Both the position numbers and the translations under genes were made by a program. This document shows, piece by piece, positions 21,939 through 32,861 of a stretch of 64,000 bases of DNA (the stretch's first letter is position 1; each line of letters opens with the position of its first letter). The stretch comes from Sphaerulina vaccinii (taxonomy: Eukaryota > Ascomycota > Dothideomycetes > Mycosphaerellales > Mycosphaerellaceae). The notes under the pieces were generated by a model. That model was not told where the DNA came from, did not search any database, and was given only the letters and a program-made list of their open reading frames with translations. The stretch lies in assembly GCA_022570795.1 (NCBI GenBank), contig JAKUDP010000017.1:546131-610130 (forward strand). The letters are read 5' to 3'.

Positions 21939-22310
21939 ATGGCAGACGTCAAGCAACGCCTATCATACATGACTACTGATGAGTGGAACCAACTTCGCAT
22001 GCGCCTCCGATCTGGTGACTCCGGCTGGTACTACGACTGCGGCTGTTTCAAGCACCCAGGATTAAGCGAAGACCTGCTCCTTGTAGCGCAGGAGCTCTTG
22101 CGGGAAGCATACGACAAGCAGGAAGCTCTCCTTAGTAAGGCTGCCGAAGTGGGGGCCTACAACCGTGGCCCTATCGCGCGAAGAAGAGTTGGCAGCGAGG
22201 ACGAAGTCGATGCTGCTGAGACCGAGTTCATGTTCAACGAGATGCATAACATTACAGGCACGTACTGCAACGTGATGGATGAGAAGGGAGATGGCTGGCA
22301 AGAGGGTTGA
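21939..22310 (+). CDS. Small hypothetical protein, 123 residues
   Basis: A single open frame encodes a hydrophilic, acidic protein with no signal peptide or membrane segment. The N-terminal half contains MTTDEWNQLRMRLRSG and a Cys pair (YDCGCF), followed by a helical, charged region (LLREAYDKQEALLSKAAE). The amino-acid mix is protein-like and the frame runs from a good ATG, but I recognise no family. An antisense frame at 22062-22301 is taken as its shadow. A chance frame is possible. Confidence 0.45.
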   Translation: MADVKQRLSYMTTDEWNQLRMRLRSGDSGWYYDCGCFKHPGLSEDLLLVAQELLREAYDKQEALLSKAAEVGAYNRGPIARRRVGSEDEVDAAETEFMFNEMHNITGTYCNVMDEKGDGWQEG

Positions 22311-22685
22311 TCGCTGGACATGCGACGATATGTCGAGCTCTCTGCCTCAGCCTTGGCGGTCACGATCATGTTTGGAAATGAAGTCATGGAAGTCTGTTGC
22401 TGTCGAGCTGGTCGACCTGGTGAGGTGTCTGTATCATGAAGGATGATAATCATGTAGCTGATGCAGCTATATTCACCTCCTGCTGCCGAAGATGTGCATG
22501 CTCTGGAAGGATTTGCCTCCAGACGAGACGGAAGCAGATCCACGGATTACCCTTGTGTAATTGAGAGCATCAATGGCCAGAATCCTCCCCAGGTACAGAC
22601 ACTCCGTGCCACTGCGTCTCCATACATTGCATCTTACTTTCGACCTCGCGACTCGGAGACATCATGCCTTCGCATCATGTCTGAG

Positions 22686-23363
22686 TCAGGGAGTAGTCTG
22701 TTGACGTCCACTGGCTTCGCCGAGCTTCTCTATCTCGGCGTCAGCACAACCTCACGTGTCTTGCGCACCCTGTAGGTCATGCCTACCGACTCCCAGGACC
22801 TCCCAATGCTCTTCAAGCGTCTTCTTCGGAGTCGCAGTGTAGCATTCCCCTTCGAGTTGACTGCAGATCGAAGCAACAACAACACCGTCGCGCAGCTTGT
22901 GGTCAGTAACAATTTTCTCAGCATGTCCGGTGGTAACACTTGCGAAGTATGCGTATCCCGCATGCTCGTCGGGAAACGGATGAGCGGTCATGTCATACAG
23001 TTTGGCCACGCGGTGGCGAAAGACTGGAGCTACGTCCAATTCAATGCGCTTCACCAGTCGCGCGCTGTCTGGTCCGATAGCTTTGAGCCAGTGGTCGCAT
23101 CGAAAGCGCATGTTGATTGCACCGTAGCCAGATCCAACGGGGAAGCGGAAGGTGTGGGTAGTGTAGTAGAGTCCTAGCGCTTCGGTGTAGGTTTGCTTGC
23201 AGGCAAGAACGATGCTATATCCGGAGTCTAGTGGAGTTGTAGAGGTCTTGTGGAAGATGACAGTGCCATTGAATGCTTCTTCGTAGATTCGATTGCGTAG
23301 CTCAGCGGAGAGGCGCAAGAATGGGAAAGGTGCGCTCTTATTCTTGGGCGATCTTGGTGTCAT
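22686..23363 (-). CDS. LRNRIYE-type (F-box/2EXR-like) fungal protein, copy 1
   Basis: Two exons (23363-22787, 22729-22686) encode 206 residues. The N-terminal FPFLRLSAELRNRIYEEAF is the F-box-like helix pair common in large fungal families. It is followed by SIVLACKQTYTEALGLYYTTHTFRF and a late TPKKTLEEHWEVL. The last, short exon follows an intron whose position is shared with the paralogues at 24,334 and 25,475. F-box-like proteins often recruit substrates to SCF ubiquitin ligases, but no such role is shown for this family. It is the first of three tandem same-strand copies. Confidence 0.75.
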
Positions 23364-24333
23364 GGTGCTCCTGGGCGTCTGTCCTGCTGACGAATTTGAG
23401 TCTGGTCGTGTGAAGAGGTCGATGTGTTGGGGCTCGTTCGATGGAAACCTTCATGAGGCGGTGCGGTGCATCTCAAGTCTCAGTGAAGGGGCTTGGGGGG
23501 CAGATATCCTGAGAGACAGGGACTCAACGATGGTGGTGCCGTGGTGGCAATGGTTATGTCGTGTGTTGGTGGTCTGTCTTTGAGCAGCTCGAAGTCAGTA
23601 CAAGTTGCCAGGCAACCGCGAAGTGATCCGCGTCTGCAGGGTCAGATAAACCGAAATGATTGCTTCACTTCCAGCCCACTTTGGTGCCACTTTGGTGACG
23701 CGTCTGAGAGGACAAAGCTGGGGTGAAGTAAGCATAGAAGTCGCTACGCCACTCCACTACGGCGGTGACACTCTGAAACTACCTCGAATGGCAAGGTCCA
23801 CCAAGTCGACCAGCAGCCTGTGTTATACTAAGTTCATGCTGATGTCTACCAGAATGAGTGCTTCATGATTCTCACCTCAACATGTTGCTCTGATGGTATC
23901 TGCGCACCCAAACTATGCAGATCTCGATCTACTGCCTGAAAGGCCTGGAGGTAGAAGGACGAGCGAAAGGGCATGGCATACATCTGGAGGTGCTCTCTAG
24001 GGCAGTATCCTTCTACGATTTGGGAACGGGTCGTGAGTAAGAAAGCTTGTTGCGACAGACAACAGAGAAGTTGGAAGGATCTTTGCTATTGGTATCGTGC
24101 CTTGGACGCTTCCCGGCAATTCTTGGTACTCTTCTCGACATCAACGATTTCGCACTTCCATCGATCACTTCGGGTTCTGATTAAACTGTGCGCCTTGTCA
24201 GTACACGAAAGCCTTTCAGGAGTTGCTGACTTACTGGAATTCGTCATTCAAGTGTCTGCACTTCCAATCCCCGTCCGTTTCCCTGGTGTCATGGACTCTG
24301 TTTCGTCGGAGAAAGTATCCCTTGCTTGGAGGA
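23364..24333. other. Intergenic between paralogue copies 1 and 2
   Basis: These 970 bp should contain the promoter of copy 1. No coding frame with recognisable content was found. Confidence 0.35.
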
Positions 24334-25059
24334 TTAAGCGACCTCCGCAGCCATGGCCAATTCCTCTGCGATGAGTCAGTACCATATATGATGTGACATC
24401 AGGACGAACTCACTAGCTCGGAAGATCTCATTGTGCTCCTTAAGTGTCTTTCTTGGAGTGGCAGTGAACACAATAGAGGGCTTGTCAGTCTCGTACCATC
24501 CGAGTGGGCTATGAATCGATGCGAAGATCACTCCATCAGGCACACTCGGCTTAAAACTCTGCTTAAGAATCGCGATTATCATGGCTGCGTCAGATGCACC
24601 CCCGCCCAAACTGTCTTGGGAAATCTTCTGTCTTCCTTGCGCGTCTGGTGCGGAGACGAAGGAGACGAAATGGCTGTCCCAATGGGTTGATGCTATATCG
24701 AGCTCAATACGCTTCAGCATCGCTCGGTGCTTGCTGCCGATGGCGGCGACCCAGGCAATGCATCGGTTCTGGATTCTGAATTTGTCTCCCTGACCGCCAC
24801 GGAAGCGAAATGTGTGGCTGCTGTAATAAAGCCCAGTAGCTTCGTCACACGTCTGCTTACAGGCAAGCACGATGCCATATCCAGACTCGAGTGGGGTGGC
24901 CAAGGTGAGGTCGATCGTGGTGCTGAAGGCCTCCTCGTAGATACGGTTGCGCAACTCGGCGGCGATGCGCAGGAAAGGTGAAGCTTGCTGCTGAATGTTG
25001 CCATCTTCTGGTGCTGGCGCAGTCGAGGCCATGTCGGCGGTGGTGCTATCTGGAGGCAT
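24334..25059 (-). CDS. LRNRIYE-type (F-box/2EXR-like) fungal protein, copy 2
   Basis: Exons 25059-24414 and 24365-24334 encode 225 residues, ending in ELAMAAEVA. The block FLRIAAELRNRIYEEAFSTT, the conserved GIVLACKQTCDEATGLYYSSHTFRF and the tail TPRKTLKEHNEIF match copies 1 and 3. A low-complexity N-terminus (MPPDSTTADMASTAPAPEDG) precedes the domain. Compared with copy 1 it has an extra middle segment of about 20 residues rich in Asp, Gln and Gly. Confidence 0.75.
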
Positions 25060-25474
25060 GGTGGATGATGTTTGTATGAGAAGTCAGTCGAAATGTTTGT
25101 TGTTTCTGAGTTGTGCGATCTCTATTTCTACCGAAAGTTGGTGCCACTAGCGCGCTTCACCTTGCCAGGGATCATGATTTCACTTAAACTTGAGTCACCC
25201 AGCGATTCCATCTATAGTGCCACCTCCTTTGCGACATCCCGTTCAGCAAGCCGCCCTGTCTATGACGTCCCTTGTCAGAGATGCTCCATTGTCTTTTGAG
25301 GCTCGCAGTGTCACTTCTCCGTACCTCATCCTCCGTCGACTGACCAGACCGGACCTACTCACAGTGGCATGGACACCATTGCACCGCACAACTACTGGCA
25401 CACTATGAGTGCCGTGAGTTTTGTAGGCTCCAGGAGAACTCACCAGCAGTGATGTTCTCCATGTCTTGTAGCGT

Positions 25475-26232
25475 CTAGATGCTCAGCTTCGCAGCAGCAA
25501 TGGCCAACTTCTCTGCATATCATGTCAGTACTCCGTGAGTTCTGTGTCTCTGGAGGACTCACGAGCTTCGAACATCTTCCTCGTATCCTCTAGAGTCTTC
25601 TTGGGAGTCAAAGTACCCACGTGCGAGTACTTTCCGCCGCGAATGCAGTCAAGGGGGCTGAGAATGGTGGCTCCAATGAGAACCTTGTGTGGAGGACTTT
25701 CGCGGAGGCGAGTGAGAGAGTGCTCGGCGAGGTTCGTGACGAGACGCAGATGGTTATGGTCGTAAGGCCCGTCCATGTCGACCACTGTGATGTTGAAAAG
25801 AGTGGCAAAATCGACCTCAACGTGCTCCAGTGAGCCAGGACGCCTTCTATCGATAGAGCTCGACCAGTTGACGCAGGAATCCTCCATTCCATAACACCAG
25901 GAAGTGCGAAAGGGACGCGGTAGCCTTAATCGGAAGATGTGTGTGCTGTAGTACAATCCGATTGCCTCAGAGTGTGTCTGCTTGCAAGCGAGTATGATAC
26001 CGTTGTTGAGATCGGAGTAGATAGCATTTTCCTCACGTGTTTTAGATGTGCGCGAGAGTTTTCTAGTGATAATTATGGTCGTGTCGAATGCCTCCTCATA
26101 AATCCGGTTACGCAACTCAGCGGCGAGGCGCAGGAAGGGTGACTGCTGGGTTGTGATTTGTCTGGCTTGTGACATTTCACTTGGATCTCTGCTGGGCGGC
26201 ACAGCTGTCGTAGCCATGGTGGTGATGTCCAT
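25475..26232 (-). CDS. LRNRIYE-type (F-box/2EXR-like) fungal protein, copy 3
   Basis: Exons 26232-25563 and 25512-25475 encode 235 residues ending in QKLAIAAAKLSI. It has the same layout as its neighbours: SPFLRLAAELRNRIYEEAF, GIILACKQTHSEAIGLYYSTHIFRL, then LTPKKTLEDTRKMFEA before the shared final intron. The three copies have diverged clearly, so the array is not a very recent duplication. Confidence 0.75.
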
Positions 26233-26633
26233 GGCGGATGTCTGATGATGATGGTAGCGCTGTGTGTGCGAGTTCCCGGACTTTGTTGCCTCTGCTGAGT
26301 CAATTTCGAAAGTGAAGCGGATACTGCTACTAGCGCGTAATGTGTGCAGGAATCAGAAGCCAACCTGCAAACACGGAAGTGAAGCCAGTAACTGAAGTCA
26401 ACAACGCTCGATGGTTCCTGCTTCATGTAATCAGGGTATCATGCAAAGGGTCATACACACATATTGTACAGGTCTCTCCAAACGCCGCCACCTTCGTATC
26501 GTCTTTGACTTGTCCCAGGTGATCCTCAGTTCAAGTCCCACGTATGCTGTTCGTTCATATCTCAGGTATCTCTTGCGAAAAAGCAATCATGCCGCCATCC
26601 ATCCTATGCTGCCATTCTGCTCTAATGCCGACC
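26233..26633. other. Intergenic between paralogue copy 3 and phosphatase
   Basis: These 401 bp contain the probable promoter of copy 3 and the 3' end region of the phosphatase gene. Nothing else is visible. Confidence 0.35.
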
Positions 26634-28106
26634 TCACAAGAAATACTCTCCTCTGCCTTGCCTACCAGCAGGGACAGCTCTCCGGTGATCTGGCACAGCG
26701 CTGAAGATCTTGAAGTCCGGCTCTAGATCTTCTCCGAGAGTCATTATCGACGCGACATTGCCGCATCTATAGCAGTAATTGGGTGCTGACCACACTGTTA
26801 CGACGTCTTGGGAGGCGAAATGGTATTTATAGCCTTCGTTGACAAGTTGATGGGCTCGGGCGATGAGTGATAGGCCGTTGACGTGGTTGAACTAGGTAAG
26901 TGTTAGCAGTTTATGTGATTGCGTGGCGGAACAAGTACACACCTCGCTAGAGACTTTGTCGCCGAAGAGCCACCCGGCACCTCTCGGAGACACAGCCCAT
27001 GTATCGACTTCTTCGGGATCTGACCAGACAAGATCGCAGAAGGCGCCTTCGTGAGGAATCTCTTGCGCTCGTGCCACGACACGGATCTGATCGAGTGTCC
27101 GGATTTCAGGTGACAGGCCTCCGTGGACACAGAGGACTTTGCCATCGATTATGGCTGCTAGGGCCAGGAAATCAAAGACCTGACAGCACGACTTCCAGAC
27201 ACTGGCGTTGCCGTATTTCTGCTGACATTCCTCGTAGAAGCCGTAGACTTGCGTGATCTGGCGCGATTCGTGGTTTCCACGAACGAGTGTAACTTTGTCC
27301 GGGTGTCTGTTCACGATCAGTACGATATTTCGTGAACCAACCAGCGCGTTGTTCACTCACTTCGCCTTCAAGCACATTAGTAATGTAAATGTCTCCAAGG
27401 AGAAGTATCCTCTATCGACGAAGTCACCCAAGAAGATGAAGTTCTGCAGCCCAGTCGCATGATCTGCCTTCTTTGCCGTGCTCTTGCTCCTGCTAGGACC
27501 AGGGCTCCTAACACCTACTCCAGAGTCTTCGGAGGCATCATCGTCATCGATCTCTTCCTCATCCTCGCCCATACTGCGGCTCCTAACACGCCCTCTCTCC
27601 TCTTCGCCATCCTCACCAGCCTGGCTCCCATCCTCACTGGCAGCAGATGTGTAGGCGCTATCTCTCTGGAACCTCCTCTTCATCTTTTTCCTGACCTTGG
27701 GATCTGTGATTTGCGTCGGAGGCTCGATATCTGCAGCGCTGATTGCTGTCGTCCCAGAAGACATGCTACTCCTCTTCGCCTTCTTTGGTGCGTCTCTTTC
27801 CTGTGCCGCCTTCTCTGCCGCTCGCTGATCCACTTCGCCAGGCATTCCTCCCGCTACGTTGAACAGTTCCAGCAGATCGTAGAATTGGCCATGGATATCT
27901 CCACAGACTGTGACAGGTGCCTCTACGGGCTGGATGTTGGACTCTTCCATGAGACATTCCTTCACGATCTCACATAGTCTTTTCATGTCGGCCTCTGGTA
28001 GGTATCGGCATAGTTTGGCCTGTTCGAGCCACTCGTCGGGTCCAGCATGAGAAGAGAGTGTTGCCGGTCCTGGCTGAGGGACATCGCTGTCCCGTTCGCG
28101 CGCCAT
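26634..28106 (-). CDS. sit4: PP2A-like Ser/Thr phosphatase of the PP6/Sit4 group with an internal insert
   Basis: Exons 28106-27361, 27306-26943 and 26891-26634 join in phase to 455 residues; PP6/Sit4 proteins are usually a little over 300. Catalytic motifs are all present: CGDIHGQF, GDFVDRG, RGNHESRQITQVYGFYEEC, LCVHGGLSPEI, WSDPEEVDTW, SAPNYCYRCGN and the C-terminal YFL carboxymethylation tail. The HESRQITQVYGFY stretch and the ending place it in the PP6/Sit4 group rather than PP2A or PP4. Residues from about 94 to 225, between CGDIHGQF and GDFVDRG, form a charged, Ser/Asp/Glu-rich insert without predicted fold. The group controls cell-cycle entry, membrane traffic and nutrient signalling. 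Housekeeping in nature. Confidence 0.95.
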
Positions 28107-28626
28107 ATGAGGCGATATCGTAGGTCACGAGGGGTACTCGATGTTCTGTTTCCGCCCGCACAACGAGTGCTCTTTGGACTATGTTCGGGTACGCTGGAGG
28201 ATGAAATCAGCGGTCGTGGTAGTTCCAAGAGTGAGAGTCGCAGGCGAGATTCAAGTTCGTCTAGTTGAAATGTCGATTCATCATCTTGACGGCGTGCCAT
28301 CCTCACGAGACCCCGGTCGTCGGCCACGCTCCTTCCTCGCTTTCGGGAGTCGCTCCTTCTTGGCGCATGTCAACAATGTTGGCCTGAGGACACATTTTGA
28401 CTCACTTCGCGTTTGCGCTCTCTTCCGCGTTGTTGATAGGTCACCAAGAGAAGACGGTAGAAGCATCGCGAAGTTCACGCGCCCTATTGTCGCGTACCGA
28501 TGCTGCGTGGTGAGTGACACGTCTCTCAGGCTGCAACTGCGACCAGGCCATTTCCGCGACCCCAATGCGTCTTCAAGACATTCGAGTGTGGAGGAGACCA
28601 ATGACCGAACCGGACTCAAATGCAGC
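28107..28626. promoter_or_regulatory. Divergent promoter between phosphatase and kinase
   Basis: About 520 bp separate the two oppositely transcribed genes. Overlapping short frames on both strands have no recognisable content. Confidence 0.4.
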
Positions 28627-31107
28627 ATGTCGAGATTCTTTCGCTCAGCAGCTTCCAGTGGGAGCAGCTCAAGCGATGACAGCGACGGAGAGACAGAAGA
28701 AATCTTCAGTCAATCCTTAGAAGTCTCCCGCAACAACAGGTAAGTCGAATCTCTCGGTGAGCTCAAGCCTGCCATGGCGACAAGCTACGATACAGAGATT
28801 GCCGAGAAAGCTTGCTGTATCAGAGATACTTGCTAACCTTTCTACTCACCTGCTCTAGTCATGATGCAAGTGGTATCTCTCTGGGCGCACTGGCAATTGA
28901 TCGACCACTCAATGGACAAGCAACGCAAAGCCAAGATATGCTCATGCATACGCTACTTGAACGAGATGCCAGACACCAGGTCATGGAGCAGAGACGAAAG
29001 GCAGGGAAGTCATTGAACGACAAAGCTGAGATCAAGCGAGAAGTCCAGGTAAGCACTAGTGTGCTAGTATCTCACTGACCTCGAAGCTGCCATGGCAACA
29101 AGCTCATAGACGGACCTGCTGAGACACACTCACGCTTTCAGAGATACTTGCTGACCTTCCACTCCTGATGCAGGAGCATTATCATCGTTTGGTCGCGAAC
29201 CTGGCTCCATACAATTTGGTTTCCTATGGACCCGAAGACGATCGACATGCTGCGATGCGACAGCGTATTGGCGAAGGCCTGGACGAGATAGCCAGCACAT
29301 CACCAGCGACATCAGCGCAGGTAAGCAACCTCGATATGTCTCACTGAGCTTGCGCCTGCTATGGCGACAAGCTCAGAGGCAGACTCCCTGAGACACATTC
29401 GCCTCTTCGGAGACACTTACTTACTTTCAACATCAACACACTAACCTTGGCAGGCTATGGTTCCGCAGCCTATCCAGCGACTCCTAACCAACGCGACCCA
29501 GTCGTCCCTCAGTGAGCCTGGAAGTCCTGCAGCACTATTCGAGAACATGGCTCTTGGTATGCCATCTCAGATACATAGTCGGTACATGCAAGACTTTGAG
29601 GAAATTGGCGTGCTTGGGAAGGGAGGCTTTGGCGAGGTATGTGCTAAAACCTCGTGACGAGAATGTATCTCTGATCGCACAAATGGCGTGAAAAGTCCCT
29701 GGTGCGCAGCTCGGTGGCGTGGTTGGCAGAGTGAGCATAGGGAGCGATGTTCAATGGCTGACACGACGCAGGTATATCAAGTTCGACACAAGCTCGACAA
29801 CTGCGTCTATGCAGTCAAGAAGATTCCCATACGAGCTTCCTCAATGGCTCGTATTGCTACTGGTGGCCAAGCTGCTCTTGACGAACTGCTAGCTGAAGTT
29901 CGATCGCTGTCAAAGCTTCAGCATCCCAATGTGGTGCGTTACCATAACTCCTGGATTGAATGGTCAACAAGAGGCGACCTTACTTCGACCACTAGCGAGG
30001 ATCTGCCAGAAAGTCGCGATGTTGTACCAGGCGCTCAGGACAGCACATCTTTCGACTCTTTGCAGCGCATCAAGACTCAGAGCGACACCGTGGACGACAT
30101 AGGCTTTACCTTCGAAGCCAGCCATTCTCGATCTTCGGTCCTTGCCACCATGTCCGAGGAGGGCTCTAGCAGGCACGCGGCCATTGAACTCTCACGCTCC
30201 ACGACCGACTTCACTAATGGAGCATTGATGTCGATGGAACCCACCTTGGCCCTCCACATGCAGATGAGCGTACACCCGATGAACCTAGCAGAGTTCCTAT
30301 CACCACCTCAGAGCGACAACAGTATGATCAAGCCACTGGCTCACTGCTTCCACCTGGAGCCCTCTGTTCGCATCCTGCTCGCGTTACTGGATGGAGTGGA
30401 GTATCTGCACGCCGAGGGAGTAGTTCATCGGGATCTGAAGCCCGCCAACATCTTTCTGAGACACGAAGAGAACCCAAGAGCTATGCAGGGCTGCGTCGAT
30501 CTATTCCTGTGTTCTGACTGTCGTCAAGACGGCAATGCAAACCCAGCGACACTATCAGTCTGTGAGTAACGCCGCCTGATATCTCACCGAGCTCGAGCCT
30601 ACCAAGGCAAGCAATTTGGAGACAGTCGTCCTCGAGACGGCTTCATCCCTTCAGAGATACTTGCTAATCTTTCCACTTTCTGCTTCAGGTATCGGAGATT
30701 TCGGCCTTGTGACGCAGATCACTGAGCCCGAAGCACTTCCATCATCGTCTGCTACAAATGCTGTAGGCACAGAAATCTACCGACCTACCACTGCTACGCC
30801 ACCAGCAAGTCCGCGTCTGGACATCTTTGCTCTTGGCATCATCGCTTGCGAGTTGCTGTGCAGATTTGGCACACAAATGGAACGGCGACAGACACTCCAG
30901 TCACTGCGTCAAGGCGAGTTTCCGAAGAAGTTCGCAAGCTGTGCTGGGCACCAGTCTGCCAAAGTCAAAGATTGCGTATCAGCTATGCTGAGTGACGACG
31001 CTTACAACATGCCGACAATACCTGAGCTGAAAGATCGTTTATCTGATGTGCTTGCGCAGTCAAATAAAGTGGAGCTCAACGAGGTACCTAGGAGATCTAG
31101 TACTTGA
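28627..31107 (+). CDS. eIF2alpha-type protein kinase (HRI/PEK-like)
   Basis: Six exons (28627-28739, 28859-29048, 29174-29320, 29454-29636, 29772-30561, 30689-31107) join in phase to 613 residues. Kinase motifs are the glycine loop GKGGFGEVYQV (split by intron 4), YAVKKI with the ATP-binding Lys, EVRSLSKLQHPNVVRYHNSWIE, HRDLKPANIFL and IGDFGLV. A Ser/Thr-rich insert of more than 100 residues sits in the N-lobe, as in eIF2alpha kinases, and HNSWIE is typical of them. The usual APE segment is altered (GTEIYRPT), so activity is not certain. The family phosphorylates eIF2alpha under stress to lower translation. Four of its five introns are related to one another (see 28740, 29049, 29321, 30562). 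Confidence 0.88.
28740..28858 (+). repeat. Introner-like intron, copy 1 (119 bp)
   Basis: This intron begins GTAAGT and ends CTAG. It contains GCCATGGCGACAAGCT (28771-28786) and CAGAGATACTTGCT (28821-28834), both shared with copy 2. It is twice the length of ordinary introns in the window. Confidence 0.8.
29049..29173 (+). repeat. Introner-like intron, copy 2 (125 bp)
   Basis: It carries GCCATGGCAACAAGCT (29089-29104), one base different from copy 1. It also has GAGACACACTC and CAGAGATACTTGCT (29139-29152), then a pyrimidine tract and CAG. Confidence 0.8.
29321..29453 (+). repeat. Introner-like intron, copy 3 (133 bp)
   Basis: GCTATGGCGACAAGCT (29358-29373) and CTGAGACACATTCG correspond to copy 2. 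The 3' block is diverged (GGAGACACTTACT), followed by a CTAAC branch site. Confidence 0.75.
30562..30688 (+). repeat. Introner-like intron, copy 4 (127 bp)
   Basis: The block ATCTCACCGAGCTCGAGCCT near the 5' end resembles that of the other copies. The 3' block CAGAGATACTTGCT (30652-30665) is identical to copies 1 and 2. The middle is the most diverged. Confidence 0.75.
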
Positions 31108-31210
31108 GACTAATACCTAGTGCGTGTAAGTACCGACTGCTCAACGCATATATCTCTCTCACTTCGCATCTCAACAGCACCACTCTCAAGAAGTCCTTTG
31201 CCAATAAACA

Positions 31211-31738
31211 CTACTGGACTGCTCCCACCTCAGCCAAGATGGCCTCCACCTTGCTCAAGGATACCCACGAAGTAGGCTGTCCGGCGATACCTTCCAAATT
31301 ATGCTTCAGGACGTCGTCTCCCAAGCTGATACCATTCTCTTCCAGCCACTTTCGTTCATCGATAAGCAATTTGCGGACGAATCGGCCGCGCAGCTTCAAG
31401 GACCCTGTGTGCCAGCTTTCTCCCGGGTGCCATCCTACGCGCACGCGTATTTCTCTGACCACGTTTCGATATTGCACGGGAATGCTTTTTATCCAGGACA
31501 GCCAATCATGCAAGGTGCTCTGAAACGCTGAGTTGGCATAATAGTATCGTGCTTGCTTCCTCCGGGTTCTTCGATCGACGCTGATTTGCCACGGTGGTCT
31601 GTGATCGGCTGTGACAAGCACTTTCTTGGCGTTGGGTGTTGCTAGAGAGAGCACGGCATCGAGAATTTGATCTTGGAGTTCTTGCGGAAGTTGCTGCATA
31701 CGCTGTTCGAGAGGCATGTAATCTTTCAAGGAAGCCAT
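31211..31738 (-). CDS. LPQELQDQILD-type small protein, longest copy
   Basis: The frame encodes 175 residues from the ATG at 31738. An upstream extension to 31996 is open but not conserved in the sister copies. Visible blocks are MQQLPQELQDQILDAVLSL (a helical F-box-like start), HRPPWQISVDRRTRRKQARYYYANSAF, and WLSWIKSIPVQYRNVVREIRVRVGW. Only this copy has the C-terminal part RFVRKLLIDERKWLEENGISL. Two shorter sisters follow upstream at 32,000 and 32,508. I know no function for the family. Confidence 0.65.
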   Translation of the reverse strand: MASLKDYMPLEQRMQQLPQELQDQILDAVLSLATPNAKKVLVTADHRPPWQISVDRRTRRKQARYYYANSAFQSTLHDWLSWIKSIPVQYRNVVREIRVRVGWHPGESWHTGSLKLRGRFVRKLLIDERKWLEENGISLGDDVLKHNLEGIAGQPTSWVSLSKVEAILAEVGAVQ

Positions 31739-31999
31739 GAATCCGGTTGTTTTCTCGCTTGAATGGCTATGAAACGTCGATGAAAGTTGACAACTGGGGA
31801 ACTGAAAAGTCTTCATGGCTATGACCATCAAGCTCTGGTATTCCCTGGTTCCGTACCACTCTTCGCATGAGGCTGCCACGTGTGAGACTCTCCTACTAAG
31901 ATATGGCCTCTCGATCAAGGGAAGACCTCCAGTACGCCCGCTAAGAGTGCTGCCTTGATCAGTACAGGCACACCGTATTGTGCAAGAGTCTCTCATGAA

Positions 32000-32338
32000 T
32001 CAATGAATCGCTCGGTTTCTCCAGGCAATCGATCCAAACAGAGTCCTGACGAAAAGTCGATACTGCACTGGAATCCTCCTGCGCCAAGAGTTCCATTCAG
32101 TCCAGGGAAGCGTCCTACCGTCTACGAATGTCGAGTTGGAGTAGTAATCACATGCCTGCACGTGTCGCGTTCTATAATCGACACTTATCTGCCACGGTGG
32201 TTTGTAGTCGTGCTCGACCAAGACGAAGTTGCTCTGGATCCCAAGAGCGAGTAGGAAATCAAGGATCTGGTCTTGAAGCTCTTGTGGGAGTTGCTGAATG
32301 CGCTCCTCGATGGACTTTGATGTCGCCATGGTCTCCAA
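32000..32338 (-). CDS. LPQELQDQILD-type small protein, short copy (112 residues)
   Basis: It shares IQQLPQELQDQILDFLLALG, YKPPWQISVDYRTRHVQACDYYSNSTF and IPVQYRLFVRTLF with the copy at 31,211. It then ends in RNRAIH, about 60 residues earlier. It is either a truncated copy or a naturally shorter protein with an untraced second exon. Confidence 0.55.
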   Translation of the reverse strand: METMATSKSIEERIQQLPQELQDQILDFLLALGIQSNFVLVEHDYKPPWQISVDYRTRHVQACDYYSNSTFVDGRTLPWTEWNSWRRRIPVQYRLFVRTLFGSIAWRNRAIH

Positions 32339-32507
32339 GGTTGTGGATGTTGAAGGAATGTCCGTGGACTTTCGCCAGGATCATCGCGAAAGGTGTACGT
32401 GGAGATGAGACATCAAACTTTTTGGTATTCTCCGGTACGCTGTCCACTTCTCGCACGACTGACACGAGTCATACTGTTCAGTTGCGATCCTGCGATCCCC
32501 GAGATTA

Positions 32508-32861
32508 TTAGACCTGGCCAAAAGGAGCTACTCTGACGATGAGCCGATACTGCAATGGAATGCTGTCAATCCAAGCATACCACTCGTAACCGGAAAGCTT
32601 TCCGCCAGCCCAGAACATCGAGTTCGAGTAATAGTTGTATGCTTGGATGCGTCGCGTCCTTCGATTGACACTGAGCTGCCATGGGGGGCAATAGTCGGGT
32701 GTGATTGATACGGGGGTAGCTTTCCTGGTGGTGAAAAGCAGTGTCCAGTCGAGAATCTCATCTTGAAGTTCTTGCGGAAGTTTCTCGATACGCTCCTTGA
32801 TTATGCTGGGGTATGAGTTCGAGGACACTGTGATGCTGGAATATGAGTTTGGGGCTGCCAT
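32508..32861 (-). CDS. LPQELQDEILD-type small protein, short copy (117 residues)
   Basis: A Ser-rich N-terminus precedes IEKLPQELQDEILDWTLLF, then PPWQLSVNRRTRRIQAYNYYSNSMF and WYAWIDSIPLQYRLIVR, stopping at the same place as its 32,000 neighbour. The upstream sequences of the three copies are also alike (for example the TGGTACTCTCCGG-type stretch), so whole units including promoters were duplicated. Confidence 0.55.
   Translation of the reverse strand: MAAPNSYSSITVSSNSYPSIIKERIEKLPQELQDEILDWTLLFTTRKATPVSITPDYCPPWQLSVNRRTRRIQAYNYYSNSMFWAGGKLSGYEWYAWIDSIPLQYRLIVRVAPFGQV

Noticed and set aside
28627..31107. GCN2 assignment for the kinase
   Set aside because: There is no RWD domain or HisRS-like region; size and layout fit the HRI/PEK group better.
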